58,045 bases of DNA from DATADF01 sp046263155 (lineage in GTDB: Bacteria; Actinomycetota; CADDZG01; WHSQ01). Of this stretch, positions 43,785-55,789 are shown piece by piece. Where the stretch lies: NCBI GenBank assembly GCA_046263155.1, contig JBHELF010000056.1:1-58045 (forward strand). Reading direction: 5' to 3'. Each line of letters begins with the position of its first letter. The first letter of the stretch is position 1. A program made the position numbers and the translations under genes. The notes under the pieces were generated by a model, which had not been told where the DNA came from, made no database searches, and was given only the letters and a program-made list of their open reading frames with translations.

Positions 43785-45025
43785 CGGAGACGGACTTGGA
43801 CCAGACCAACGAGAACGGTCGGGAGGATGCATCCGCCGCGTCTCCCACGTCGGAGGTCGTGGCCGACGATCGCGAGCAGGAGGCGGCTCAGGACAGCCCG
43901 GCGCCACAGAGCCCCGGAGACGACGAATCAGCCGCGCCGACCGAATCCGAGCCCACTCCGCAGGAACCCACGCCCGTCGAACAAGAGCCCGAGGTCGAAA
44001 CGCAAACTCCGCCGGCTCCGGCGTCGCAATCTGAACCGGAGGCCGCGAGCGCCGACATCGAGAGTTCGGTGGAACCTGCCTCTAAGGAGGCCGTCGAATC
44101 GGACAGGGAGGTCACACCCGAGTCCATCGCCCCCGTCGACCACGCGCCGGAGGAGGAAGAACTGCCCGAACCTGCGGCTCTCGACGCCGAGGCGTCGGCC
44201 CAGGCCGAGGAGGCCGTCGCTCCGGAAGCCGAAGCCCTTCCCCAGACCGAGCCGGGACCGGAGGTCGAGGCGGTTCAGGCCGACAGTGCGCTGAAACCAG
44301 ATGCCTTGTCGGCGGAGCCCTTGACCGAAGACGAGACGATCGCGGTGGCGGACGGGGATCTCGCAGTGCAGCTCGCCGAGCCGTCTCCCGACGGGGGGGC
44401 TCCGGCCGCAGAAGCAGCGCCGGTTGCCAAAGAAGCAGAGGCGGAGGAAGCCGACGAGTACGAACTCGAGGAGCATGAGATTCCTCCCACCGAACGCCCC
44501 GGCGAGTGGTATGTGATCCACACGTATGCCGGCTACGAGAACAAGGTGAAGGCGAACCTGCTTTCGAGGATCTCCTCGATGAACGCCGAGGACACGATCT
44601 TCGAGGTCGTAATCCCGATGGAAGACGTGATGGAGATCAAGCAGGGTCGGAAGCAGATAGTTCAGAAGAAGGTTTTTCCCGGATATCTCCTGTGTCGGAT
44701 GTATCTCGAGGACGACTCCTGGCGCGTGGTGCGTGAGACGCCGGGGGTGACCGGATTCGTTGGATCGGGGGCCAAGCCCACGCCTCTCTCCGCGAAGGAG
44801 ATCGACCGCATCCTCGGAGTCAAGCCGGAGGAGAAGAAGAAGCTGAAGCCGCGGCTCGAGTTCGAGGAGCAGGAAAGCGTCCGCGTTATCTCGGGGCCCT
44901 TTGCCAACTTCACCGGCTCGATCTCGGAGATCAACGTGGACCAATCGAAGCTCAAAGTGCTCGTCAACATCTTCGGCCGGGAGACACCCGTCGAGCTCGG
45001 TTTTGATCAAGTAGCGAAGCTGTAG
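43781..45025 (+). CDS. nusG: Transcription termination/antitermination protein NusG with about 240-residue acidic N-terminal extension
   Basis: The NusG core is at the C-terminal end: the NGN domain starts at about residue 241 (GEWYVIHTYAGYENKVKANL) with the FPGYLLCRMYLED segment, and a KOW domain follows (about 355-414, VRVISGPFANFTGSISEIN). The first about 240 residues are Glu/Ala/Pro-rich, acidic and of low complexity, without hydrophobic segments. Actinobacterial NusG proteins often have N-terminal extensions, but this one is exceptionally long (414 residues in total versus about 180 in E. coli). NusG links RNA polymerase to Rho or to the ribosome. The ATG overlaps secE by 4 bases. Confidence 0.95.
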   Translation: MTETDLDQTNENGREDASAASPTSEVVADDREQEAAQDSPAPQSPGDDESAAPTESEPTPQEPTPVEQEPEVETQTPPAPASQSEPEAASADIESSVEPASKEAVESDREVTPESIAPVDHAPEEEELPEPAALDAEASAQAEEAVAPEAEALPQTEPGPEVEAVQADSALKPDALSAEPLTEDETIAVADGDLAVQLAEPSPDGGAPAAEAAPVAKEAEAEEADEYELEEHEIPPTERPGEWYVIHTYAGYENKVKANLLSRISSMNAEDTIFEVVIPMEDVMEIKQGRKQIVQKKVFPGYLLCRMYLEDDSWRVVRETPGVTGFVGSGAKPTPLSAKEIDRILGVKPEEKKKLKPRLEFEEQESVRVISGPFANFTGSISEINVDQSKLKVLVNIFGRETPVELGFDQVAKL

Positions 45026-45035
45026 GAGGAAGACG

Positions 45036-45464
45036 ATGCCCCCGAAGAAGAAGGTCGCCCGCGTACTCAAGCTGCAGATACCCGGCGGCCAGGCGACGCC
45101 GGCCCCGCCCGTGGGTCCCGCGCTGGGCCAAGCCGGCATCAACATCATGGAGTTCTGCAAGCAATACAACGCGGCCACTCAAAACCAGACGGGCACGATC
45201 GTTCCGGTCGAGTTGACCGTTTACGAGGATCGCTCCTTCGACTTCGTAACGAAGACTCCGCCGGCGGCGGTTCTGCTTCGTCAACGAGCCGGTCTCGAGA
45301 AAGGGTCCGCCGAGCCCAACCGAAACAAGGTCGGATCGGTGAGTCGGGATCAACTCCGCGAGATCGCAGAGATAAAGATGCCCGACCTCAACGCCAACGA
45401 TGTCGACGCCGCAATGAAGATCGTCGAGGGCACCGCTCGTAGCATGGGAATCTCGGTTAGGTAA
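45036..45464 (+). CDS. rplK: 50S ribosomal protein L11
   Basis: 142 residues, the normal length. It starts KKKVARVLKLQIPGGQATPAPPVGPALGQ and has the C-terminal rRNA-binding signature IAEIKMPDLNANDVDAAMKIVEGTARSMG (split here as IAEIKMPDLNAND and DAAMKIVEGTARSMG). L11 forms the GTPase-associated centre with 23S rRNA and the L10-L12 stalk. ATG preceded by AGGAGGAAG, 10 bases after nusG. Confidence 0.98.
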   Translation: MPPKKKVARVLKLQIPGGQATPAPPVGPALGQAGINIMEFCKQYNAATQNQTGTIVPVELTVYEDRSFDFVTKTPPAAVLLRQRAGLEKGSAEPNRNKVGSVSRDQLREIAEIKMPDLNANDVDAAMKIVEGTARSMGISVR

Positions 45465-45519
45465 CTCTTTATTAGTGGGAGTCGCGCCGTGGCGCGACGT
45501 TGACCACGAGGAGGTAACG

Positions 45520-46239
45520 GTGGCACAGCACGGAAAACGTTATGCGGCGGCTATCGAGGCCGTCGATCGCGACCACCTCTACTCACCGACCGAGGCGATT
45601 CGCCTCGTCAAGTCGTTTCCCGCGACCAAGTTCGATGAGACGGTGGAACTCAACATCCGGCTTGGAGTCGATCCTCGCAAGGCCGATCAGATGGTACGCG
45701 GCGCGATCTCTTTGCCCAAGGGAACGGGCAAGACGATGCGCGTCGTCGTGTTCGCAAAAGGCGAGAAGGCGCGCGACGCGACGGGCGCTGGAGCCGATGT
45801 CGTCGGCGAGGAGGATCTCGCGCAGCGCATCCAGGGCGGCTGGATGGAGTTCGATGCCGTCGTCGCGACGCCCGAGCTCATGCCGGTCGTGGGAAAGCTC
45901 GGTCGCGTGCTCGGCCCCCGCGGTCTGATGCCCAACCCGAAGTCGGGCACCGTCACCGACGAAGTGGCGAAGGCCATCTCGGATATCAAGGGGGGCCGGG
46001 TCGATTATCGGACCGACAAGCACGGCAATCTTCATCTGGTGATCGGAAAGAAGTCCTTTTCCGAAGAGGATCTCGTTGAGAACTACGTTGCCGTCGTGGA
46101 CGAAGTGATGCGTGCCAAGCCTGCGGCGTCCAAGGGTCGCTACATGCGGAGCATCACGCTTTCCACCACGATGGGGCCGGGCATCCGGATCGACACAACG
46201 AAATCAAAAGACGTGGAGGAACTCCTCCCCACGGCTTGA
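45520..46239 (+). CDS. rplA: 50S ribosomal protein L1
   Basis: 239 residues from GTG 45520, chosen because GAGGAGGTAACG lies just upstream; the open frame extends 15 codons further. Conserved parts: the KFDETVELNIRLGVDPRKAD motif, GTGKTMRVVVFAKGEKARDA, and the rRNA-binding loop RVLGPRGLMPNPKSGTVTDEV (given here in part: GPRGLMPNPKSGTV). L1 builds the mobile stalk at the E site and often represses its own rplKA mRNA. Terminal TTxGPGIRID is typical. Confidence 0.97.
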   Translation: MAQHGKRYAAAIEAVDRDHLYSPTEAIRLVKSFPATKFDETVELNIRLGVDPRKADQMVRGAISLPKGTGKTMRVVVFAKGEKARDATGAGADVVGEEDLAQRIQGGWMEFDAVVATPELMPVVGKLGRVLGPRGLMPNPKSGTVTDEVAKAISDIKGGRVDYRTDKHGNLHLVIGKKSFSEEDLVENYVAVVDEVMRAKPAASKGRYMRSITLSTTMGPGIRIDTTKSKDVEELLPTA

Positions 46240-46339
46240 ATCGCGGATGGGATGGCATCACTTCTTCCGGGATTGCGTCTCTCCAGAGAGACTGAATACC
46301 GGAAGATCACGAGTTTGCGACGTATCGGGGTCACAGGCG

Positions 46340-46470
46340 GGCTGATATCCTGCGTCGCTGAAGCCCCAGACCGTCGGCGGAGAGATCCCTAAGCCTCATT
46401 TTGAGGACCGGCGCAGGCGAAGACGAGCGCCCATTTTGCGCGGTCGCCCTGGCTGGGGCGGCCGTTTTTG
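46340..46470 (+). promoter_or_regulatory. Ribosomal L10 leader with attenuator hairpin
   Basis: The untranslated region before rplJ has the marks of an L10 leader: a structured GC-rich segment containing CGGCGGAGAGATCCCTAAGCC and a downstream intrinsic terminator (CGGTCGCCC paired with GGGCGGCCG, loop TGGCTG, then TTTTTGTTTG, 46441-46474). In other bacteria the L10-L12 complex binds this leader and limits rplJL expression. Leader class is by resemblance; the terminator-like stem is seen directly. Confidence 0.7.
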
Positions 46471-46496
46471 TTTGAGCGAGCCGGAGTGCCGGAGGA

Positions 46497-47678
46497 ATGG
46501 GAGCGCTGGACATGGTCACCAGAGAGAACCGAGCGGTCAGGCCCGAGAAGGCCGAGACCGTCAAGGAGATCGCCGGCCACTTCACCGATTCCGAGGCCGC
46601 GATTCTGACCGAGTACCGCGGCCTTCGAGTTGCCGAGATAGCCGAGGTACGCGGGGCTTTGCGCGACGCGGGAGCGGACTACAAGGTCTTGAAGAACACC
46701 CTGGCCCGCATCGCTGTTCGTGACGTCGGCCTGGACGAGCTCGTGGAACAGCTCGAAGGCCCGACCGCGGTGGTATTCGTTCATGGCGATCTGGTCGAGG
46801 CGGCCAAAGCTCTCGACGACGCGGCGAAGAAGTACCCGGTCCTGCTGGTCAAAGGGGGCGCGCTCAAGGGCAAGCTCCTCAGCGCGGAAGATGCGCGGGC
46901 GCTGGCCCGGCTCGAGTCACGCGAGATCCTCCTATCGAAGGTCGCCATGCTGGCGAACAGCCCTCTGCAACGGACTATCAATGTGTTCGCAGCGATGCTG
47001 AGAGATCTCGGCTCCATGCTGGCCCAGGTTTTGACTCAGAAAGAGACGGAGCAGCCCGCGGCCGCGCAGCAGCCGGCAGCCGAGCCCGAGCCCGAGACGC
47101 CGGCCGTGGAGACCGGCCCGGAAACCGGGCCCGAGTCCGAAACCCTGGAGAGCCCCGATGTCGGCCCGGCCCCCGAGGAGGGGGCCCCCGCCGAAGAGCC
47201 AACCAACGTAGACACGCAATCCGCAACTCAGGCCGCAGCCGGCGGGAGGCCGGCCGAACCGGAGGGGGAAGCTCCGAATACCCGCGGCCCCAGCGGGACT
47301 TTGGCGGAAGCCGATGCCATCGGCGAGACGGGTGCGGGCGGCTCACAGCCACGGCGCGGCGAGCGGGGTGGAGTCATCGTCGAGGGCGAGACGGTCGAGG
47401 AGACGGCGGAGGTGCAATCGGCCGGAGGCCCCGTCGTCGAAGGCGAGCCTCCCGAGGTCAAAAGCGAAGGCGGTCCGGCGGCGCGTGCCGAGACGCCGAA
47501 GGGCGAGCCGCCCGCGACGCGCGGTGAGCTCCCGGACGAGGTGTCCGGCGGCGCGACCGACGAGCAGAAAGTCGAAGAGACGGATTCGCCACCGACCGAC
47601 GATGAGGGAACCGTGGAATCGACCGAAGGATCCGATACCGGCACGCCGGCCGAAGGCGATGCCGGCCCCAAGTCATAG
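46497..47678 (+). CDS. rplJ: 50S ribosomal protein L10 with about 210-residue acidic C-terminal extension
   Basis: The L10 core (about residues 1-182) is clear: the N-terminal rRNA-binding domain has ETVKEIAGHFTDSEAAILTEYRGL and VLKNTLARIAVRDVG; the alpha-8 spine that recruits L12 dimers is around SPLQRTINVFAAMLRDLGSML. After about residue 183 follow about 210 more residues, acidic and rich in Glu, Pro, Gly, Ala and Thr, with no predicted globular fold. Usual L10 length is 160-180. The L12-binding helix precedes the tail, so the tail would dangle from the stalk base. ATG 46497 directly abuts GGAGGA; ATG 46512 is an alternative start. Confidence 0.95.
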   Translation: MGALDMVTRENRAVRPEKAETVKEIAGHFTDSEAAILTEYRGLRVAEIAEVRGALRDAGADYKVLKNTLARIAVRDVGLDELVEQLEGPTAVVFVHGDLVEAAKALDDAAKKYPVLLVKGGALKGKLLSAEDARALARLESREILLSKVAMLANSPLQRTINVFAAMLRDLGSMLAQVLTQKETEQPAAAQQPAAEPEPETPAVETGPETGPESETLESPDVGPAPEEGAPAEEPTNVDTQSATQAAAGGRPAEPEGEAPNTRGPSGTLAEADAIGETGAGGSQPRRGERGGVIVEGETVEETAEVQSAGGPVVEGEPPEVKSEGGPAARAETPKGEPPATRGELPDEVSGGATDEQKVEETDSPPTDDEGTVESTEGSDTGTPAEGDAGPKS

Positions 47679-47713
47679 CCAGGGTAACTAAGTAAAGGGA
47701 AAGAGGAGGAAAC

Positions 47714-48112
47714 ATGGCCGACACCATCACGCAGGACCAGGTACTCGACGCGATCTCGAACTGGACCGTTCTCGAGCTCTCGGAGTTCGTTAAGGCGTTC
47801 GAGGACAAGTTCGGAGTTACCGCCGCCGCTCCGGTGGCCGTTGCCGCCCCGGGCGCTGCCGGTGCAGGCGCCGCGGCCGGCGCACCCGCCGAGGAGGAGA
47901 AGGACGAGTTCGACGTCGTGCTCAACGCCGCCGGCGATAAGAAGATCCAGGTCATCAAGGAGGTCCGGGCCCTCACGAGCCTCGGGCTGAAGGAGGCCAA
48001 GGACCTCGTCGATGGCGCGCCGAAGCCCGTGCTCGAGAAGGTCAACAAGGAGCAGGCCGACGCCGCGAAGGAGAAGCTCGAGGCCGCCGGCGCCACCGTC
48101 GAACTGAAGTAG
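47714..48112 (+). CDS. rplL: 50S ribosomal protein L7/L12
   Basis: 132 residues. The N-terminal dimerisation domain (about 1-40), an Ala/Gly/Pro hinge (APVAVAAPGAAGAGAAAGAPAE) and the C-terminal factor-binding domain (EKDEFDVVLNAAGDKKIQVIKEVR, KEAKDLVDGAPKPVLE) are all standard. A strong AAGAGGAGG site precedes ATG. It forms the multi-copy stalk that recruits translation factors and binds L10. A hairpin follows the stop. Confidence 0.98.
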   Translation: MADTITQDQVLDAISNWTVLELSEFVKAFEDKFGVTAAAPVAVAAPGAAGAGAAAGAPAEEEKDEFDVVLNAAGDKKIQVIKEVRALTSLGLKEAKDLVDGAPKPVLEKVNKEQADAAKEKLEAAGATVELK

Positions 48113-48119
48113 CCCTGGA

Positions 48120-48143
48120 AGGCGCACCGCCAGCGGTGCGCCT
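48120..48143 (+). terminator. Hairpin after rplL
   Basis: A perfect 10-bp stem AGGCGCACCG/CGGTGCGCCT with loop CCAG begins 8 bases after the rplL stop. It has no T-run, so it is better viewed as a partial terminator or RNA-stability/processing stem between the rpl and rpo genes. Confidence 0.55.
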
Positions 48144-48253
48144 AAGGCCGTGGTCCCATCGACTGGAGTTGAAATCGGCGGGGGGCGGGGCTACAGTTCG
48201 CGAAGCTGAACTCAAAGAAGCATTCATAGACGCAGGCCCGGACCTAGCTCCGA

Positions 48254-48282
48254 TTGACCTGGTGCGCCCTCAGGCCTATACT
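48254..48282 (+). promoter_or_regulatory. Putative housekeeping promoter for rpoBC
   Basis: TTGACC and TATACT hexamers are separated by exactly 17 bases, close to the sigma-70-type consensus. It lies 160 bases upstream of the rpoB TTG, inside a 329-base gene-free gap. A promoter here would let rpoBC be expressed apart from the ribosomal genes. Confidence 0.7.
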
Positions 48283-48369
48283 GTCGCGTCGCTGTGCCCG
48301 CCCCCGTCCGTTCGATCGCTCTGTCGCGCGGCTAAGAACCGCCCATAGCGAGCCGGTAGGGGGAGGTCT

Positions 48370-48394
48370 TCAGGGGGACAAGGGGAGCCCCTGA
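48370..48394 (+). other. Leader hairpin upstream of rpoB
   Basis: TCAGGGG and CCCCTGA arms (7 bp, 11-base loop) lie between the putative promoter and the rpoB start. The rest of the 48144-48441 gap shows no gene. Role unknown; it may be an mRNA processing or stability element. Confidence 0.4.
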
Positions 48395-48441
48395 GGCCAA
48401 GTTCGATCCCCGCCTGAATAGCGCCCTAACAGGAGGCTCGC

Positions 48442-51400
48442 TTGTCGTCCAACGCTCTTCGCGAACGCCGTAGTTTCGCCAAGCTCTCGGAAGTCCTCCC
48501 ACCCCCCAACCTCATCTCCGTCCAGAAGGAATCCTTCGACTGGTTCGTCAATGAAGGCCTCGGCGAGACCCTGAACGAGATCTCGCCCATCGAGGACTTC
48601 ACCGGAAACCTCGCCCTCCAATTCCTCGGCCACGAGTTCAAAGAGGCCAAGTTCGACGAGGACGAATGCAAAGAGAAGGACATGACGTTCTCGCGCCCTC
48701 TCTTCGTGACCGCCGCTTTCATCAACAAGGAGACCGGCGAGATCAAAGAGCAGACGGTCTTCATGGGCGACTTCCCGATGATGACCGAGAAGGGCACCTT
48801 CATCATCAACGGCACCGAACGGGTGGTCGTAAGCCAGCTCGTGCGGTCGCCCGGCGTCTACTTCGACAAGACGATCGACAAGACGTCGGACAAAGACATC
48901 TTCTCTTGCAAGATCATCCCGGCCCGCGGCGCCTGGCTCGAGTTCGAGACCGATAAGAAAGACACCGTCGGAGTTCGCATCGACCGCAAGCGGCGCCAGA
49001 ACGTGACCGTGTTCTTGAAGGCCCTCGGGTTCGGCGGGGACGCCGAGATCCTCAAGCTGTTCGACAACGCCGAGTCCATCGCGACCACGCTAGAGAAGGA
49101 TCTCGCCGAGGGCGAGGAAGAGGCGCTCCTGGACATCTACCGGAAGCTCCGTCCGGGCGAGCCTCCTACGGCCGAGAGCGCGCGGTCGCTGCTGGAGAAC
49201 CTCTTCTTCAATCCCAAACGCTATGACCTGGCCCGTGTAGGTCGCTACAAGGTCAACAAGAAACTTGGTTTCAAGTACGACGAGAGGGCCATCAACGACA
49301 TGGGTACGGTGCTCCGCCGCGAGGACATCCTCGAGACCATCCGTTACGTGGTCGAACTTCATGCCGGTACGGCGGAGTACGAGACCGACGACATCGACCA
49401 CTTCGGCAACCGCCGTATCCGCCCGGTCGGTGAGTTGATCCAGAATCAGATTCGCGTGGGCCTCTCGCGCATGGAGCGAGTTGTTCGGGAGCGCATGACA
49501 ACCCAGGATGTCGAGGCGATCACTCCACAGACCCTTATCAACATCCGTCCCGTCGTTGCCTCGATCAAGGAGTTCTTCGGCTCGTCACAGCTCAGCCAGT
49601 TCATGGATCAGACGAATCCCCTTGCAGGACTGACGCACAAGCGCCGTCTGTCGGCCCTCGGCCCCGGTGGTCTCTCGCGCGAGCGCGCGGGCTTCGAGGT
49701 TCGAGACGTGCACGCCAGTCACTACGGGCGTATGTGCCCGATCGAGACACCGGAAGGCCCTAACATCGGTCTGATCGGCTCGCTTTCCACCTACGCGCGT
49801 CTGAACCGCTATGGGTTTATCGAGACTCCCTATCGCAAGGTCGTCGGCGGCAAGGTCAGCAACAAGATCGAGTACCTCACCGCCGACGAGGAGGACAAGG
49901 CCGTCATCGCACAGGCCAACGCGGTGCTCGACGAGGCGGGCACGTTCGTCGAGGACCACGTCCTGGTGCGCGGCAAGCACAACGAGATCGAATACGTCGA
50001 GCCGTCCGAGGTCGATTACATGGATGTCTCCCCGAAGCAGATCGTGTCCGTCTCGGCGGCCTGCATCCCGTTCCTGGAGCACGACGATGCCAACCGTGCG
50101 CTCATGGGCGCGAACATGCAGCGTCAAGCCGTTCCTCTTCTCCGGCCGCAGGCTCCTTACGTCGGCACCGGACTCGAGTATCGGGCCGCCATCGACGCAG
50201 GGGATGTCGTCCTGGCGGAGTCTCCCGGCGTGGTGGAGGAAGTGTCTGCCGACCACATCATCGTCGCGTCCGGAAACGAGCGGCTGCTCTACCGCCTCGA
50301 CAAGTTCCGCCGAAGTAACCAGTCCACTTGTATCAATCAGCGACCTCTCGTCCGCGAGGGCCAGCGGGTGAAGAAGGGCGACGTCCTGGCGGACGGTCCT
50401 TCGACCGAGCAAGGCGAGCTGGCTCTAGGAGCGAACCTTCTGGTCGCGTTCATGAGCTGGGAGGGTTACAACTTCGAGGACGCAATCATCATCTCGGAGC
50501 GTCTCGTCAAGGAGGACGTCCTGTCCTCGATTCATATCGAGGAATACGAGATCGACGCCCGCGATACCAAACTCGGGGCGGAGGAGATCACACGCGACAT
50601 TCCCAACGTCGCAGAGGAAGTACTCGCCGACCTCGATGAGAAGGGGGTCGTCCGAATCGGCGCCGACGTCGGTCCCGGCGACGTCCTCGTCGGCAAAGTG
50701 ACGCCGAAAGGCGAGACAGAGCTCACGCCAGAAGAGCGTCTTCTGCGCGCGATCTTCGGTGAGAAGGCCCGCGAGGTCCGAGACACCTCTCTCAAAATGC
50801 CTCACGGCGAAGAGGGCAAGGTCATCGGAGTGCGCGAGTTCTCGCGCGAGAATGGCGACGAGCTGTCACCGGGGGTCAACGAGCTGGTGCGCGTGTTCGT
50901 AGCCCAGAAGCGCAAGATCTCCGAGGGGGACAAGCTCGCCGGCCGCCACGGCAACAAGGGCGTGATCGCCAAGATCCTGCCGGAACAGGACATGCCGTTC
51001 ATGGCCGACGGCACTCCGGTCGACATCATCCTGAATCCGCTGGGCGTCCCGTCTCGAATGAACCTCGGACAGGTACTGGAGGCGCACCTTGGGTGGGCGG
51101 CCAAGATGCGCTGGGAGGACGTACAGACCGGTAACGGACGCGTCCGCGCCGGAGGATGGCGTGGAGAAGAGCCCACCTGGGTCGCCACGCCCGTTTTCGA
51201 CGGGGCGAAAGAGGACGAGATCCTCAACGCGCTTGAGGTCGTCTCCAAACGTGATTCCGAGTATCCGCTCGTCAGCTCCGTCGGAAAGGCACAGCTCTAC
51301 GACGGACGCTCGGGTGAGCCCTACGACAACGAGATCACCGTCGGCTTCATGTACATCCTGAAGTTGTCACATCTGGTGGACGACAAGATCCACGCGCGCT

Positions 51401-51798
51401 CGACCGGGCCTTACTCGATGATCACGCAGCAGCCGCTGGGTGGAAAAGCTCAGTTCGGCGGCCAGCGCTTCGGGGAGATGGAGGTCTGGGCGCTCGAGGC
51501 CTATGGCTCCGCCTACTGCCTCCAGGAGCTGCTGACGATCAAATCCGACGACGTCCTCGGTCGCGTCAAGGTCTACGAGGCGATCGTAAAGGGAGAGAAC
51601 ATCCCCACCCCGGGTATCCCGGAGAGCTTCAAGGTTCTCATCAAGGAGATGCAGTCTCTCTGCCTGAACGTGGAGGTCCTCTCCGCCGAGGGCGAAGAGA
51701 TCGAGATGAAGGAGATCGACGAAGACATCTTCCGCACCGCGGAGGAGCTGGGCATCGATCTGTCACGCCGCGAGCCATCCAGCGTTGAGGAGGTTTAG
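48442..51798 (+). CDS. rpoB: DNA-directed RNA polymerase subunit beta
   Basis: 1118 residues, short compared with E. coli RpoB because lineage-specific insertions are lacking, as usual for actinobacteria. The rifampicin-site region is intact around residues 381-411 (SSQLSQFMDQTNPLAGLTHK), with the usual Asp389, His399 and Ser404. Further conserved parts are RMCPIETPEGPNIGLIGSLS, the SWEGYNFEDAIIISERLV active-site region, KLAGRHGNKGVIAKILP and GQRFGEMEVWALEAYG. The TTG start has AGGAGG at 48431-48436, 5 bases upstream. rpoC follows with a 3-base gap. Confidence 0.98.
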   Translation: MSSNALRERRSFAKLSEVLPPPNLISVQKESFDWFVNEGLGETLNEISPIEDFTGNLALQFLGHEFKEAKFDEDECKEKDMTFSRPLFVTAAFINKETGEIKEQTVFMGDFPMMTEKGTFIINGTERVVVSQLVRSPGVYFDKTIDKTSDKDIFSCKIIPARGAWLEFETDKKDTVGVRIDRKRRQNVTVFLKALGFGGDAEILKLFDNAESIATTLEKDLAEGEEEALLDIYRKLRPGEPPTAESARSLLENLFFNPKRYDLARVGRYKVNKKLGFKYDERAINDMGTVLRREDILETIRYVVELHAGTAEYETDDIDHFGNRRIRPVGELIQNQIRVGLSRMERVVRERMTTQDVEAITPQTLINIRPVVASIKEFFGSSQLSQFMDQTNPLAGLTHKRRLSALGPGGLSRERAGFEVRDVHASHYGRMCPIETPEGPNIGLIGSLSTYARLNRYGFIETPYRKVVGGKVSNKIEYLTADEEDKAVIAQANAVLDEAGTFVEDHVLVRGKHNEIEYVEPSEVDYMDVSPKQIVSVSAACIPFLEHDDANRALMGANMQRQAVPLLRPQAPYVGTGLEYRAAIDAGDVVLAESPGVVEEVSADHIIVASGNERLLYRLDKFRRSNQSTCINQRPLVREGQRVKKGDVLADGPSTEQGELALGANLLVAFMSWEGYNFEDAIIISERLVKEDVLSSIHIEEYEIDARDTKLGAEEITRDIPNVAEEVLADLDEKGVVRIGADVGPGDVLVGKVTPKGETELTPEERLLRAIFGEKAREVRDTSLKMPHGEEGKVIGVREFSRENGDELSPGVNELVRVFVAQKRKISEGDKLAGRHGNKGVIAKILPEQDMPFMADGTPVDIILNPLGVPSRMNLGQVLEAHLGWAAKMRWEDVQTGNGRVRAGGWRGEEPTWVATPVFDGAKEDEILNALEVVSKRDSEYPLVSSVGKAQLYDGRSGEPYDNEITVGFMYILKLSHLVDDKIHARSTGPYSMITQQPLGGKAQFGGQRFGEMEVWALEAYGSAYCLQELLTIKSDDVLGRVKVYEAIVKGENIPTPGIPESFKVLIKEMQSLCLNVEVLSAEGEEIEMKEIDEDIFRTAEELGIDLSRREPSSVEEV

Positions 51799-51801
51799 CT
51801 A

Positions 51802-55719
<3,918 letters not shown>

Positions 55720-55747
55720 TCGCGTTCGCTATCCCGACTTGTAGACC

Positions 55748-55780
55748 ACGGCCCTCTCGAAAGAGAGGGCCGTTTGTCTT
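55748..55780 (+). terminator. Intrinsic terminator of the rpoBC operon
   Basis: An 11-bp perfect stem ACGGCCCTCTC/GAGAGGGCCGT with GAAA loop is followed by TTTGTCTTT. It lies 28 bases after the rpoC stop and just before the convergent EamA gene. The GNRA-type loop and T-run make this a clear rho-independent terminator. Confidence 0.9.
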
Positions 55781-55789
55781 TCACTCAGA

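Noticed and set aside
43928..45178. A 416-codon open frame on the minus strand opposite nusG.
   Set aside because: It is the mirror of the low-complexity Glu/Ala/Pro codons of NusG; the product is a Leu/Gly/Arg repeat with no family resemblance or ribosome-binding site.
47228..48127. A 299-codon minus-strand frame opposite the L10 tail and L12.
   Set aside because: Same cause: antisense of acidic low-complexity codons in GC-rich DNA. It covers highly conserved rplL on the other strand.
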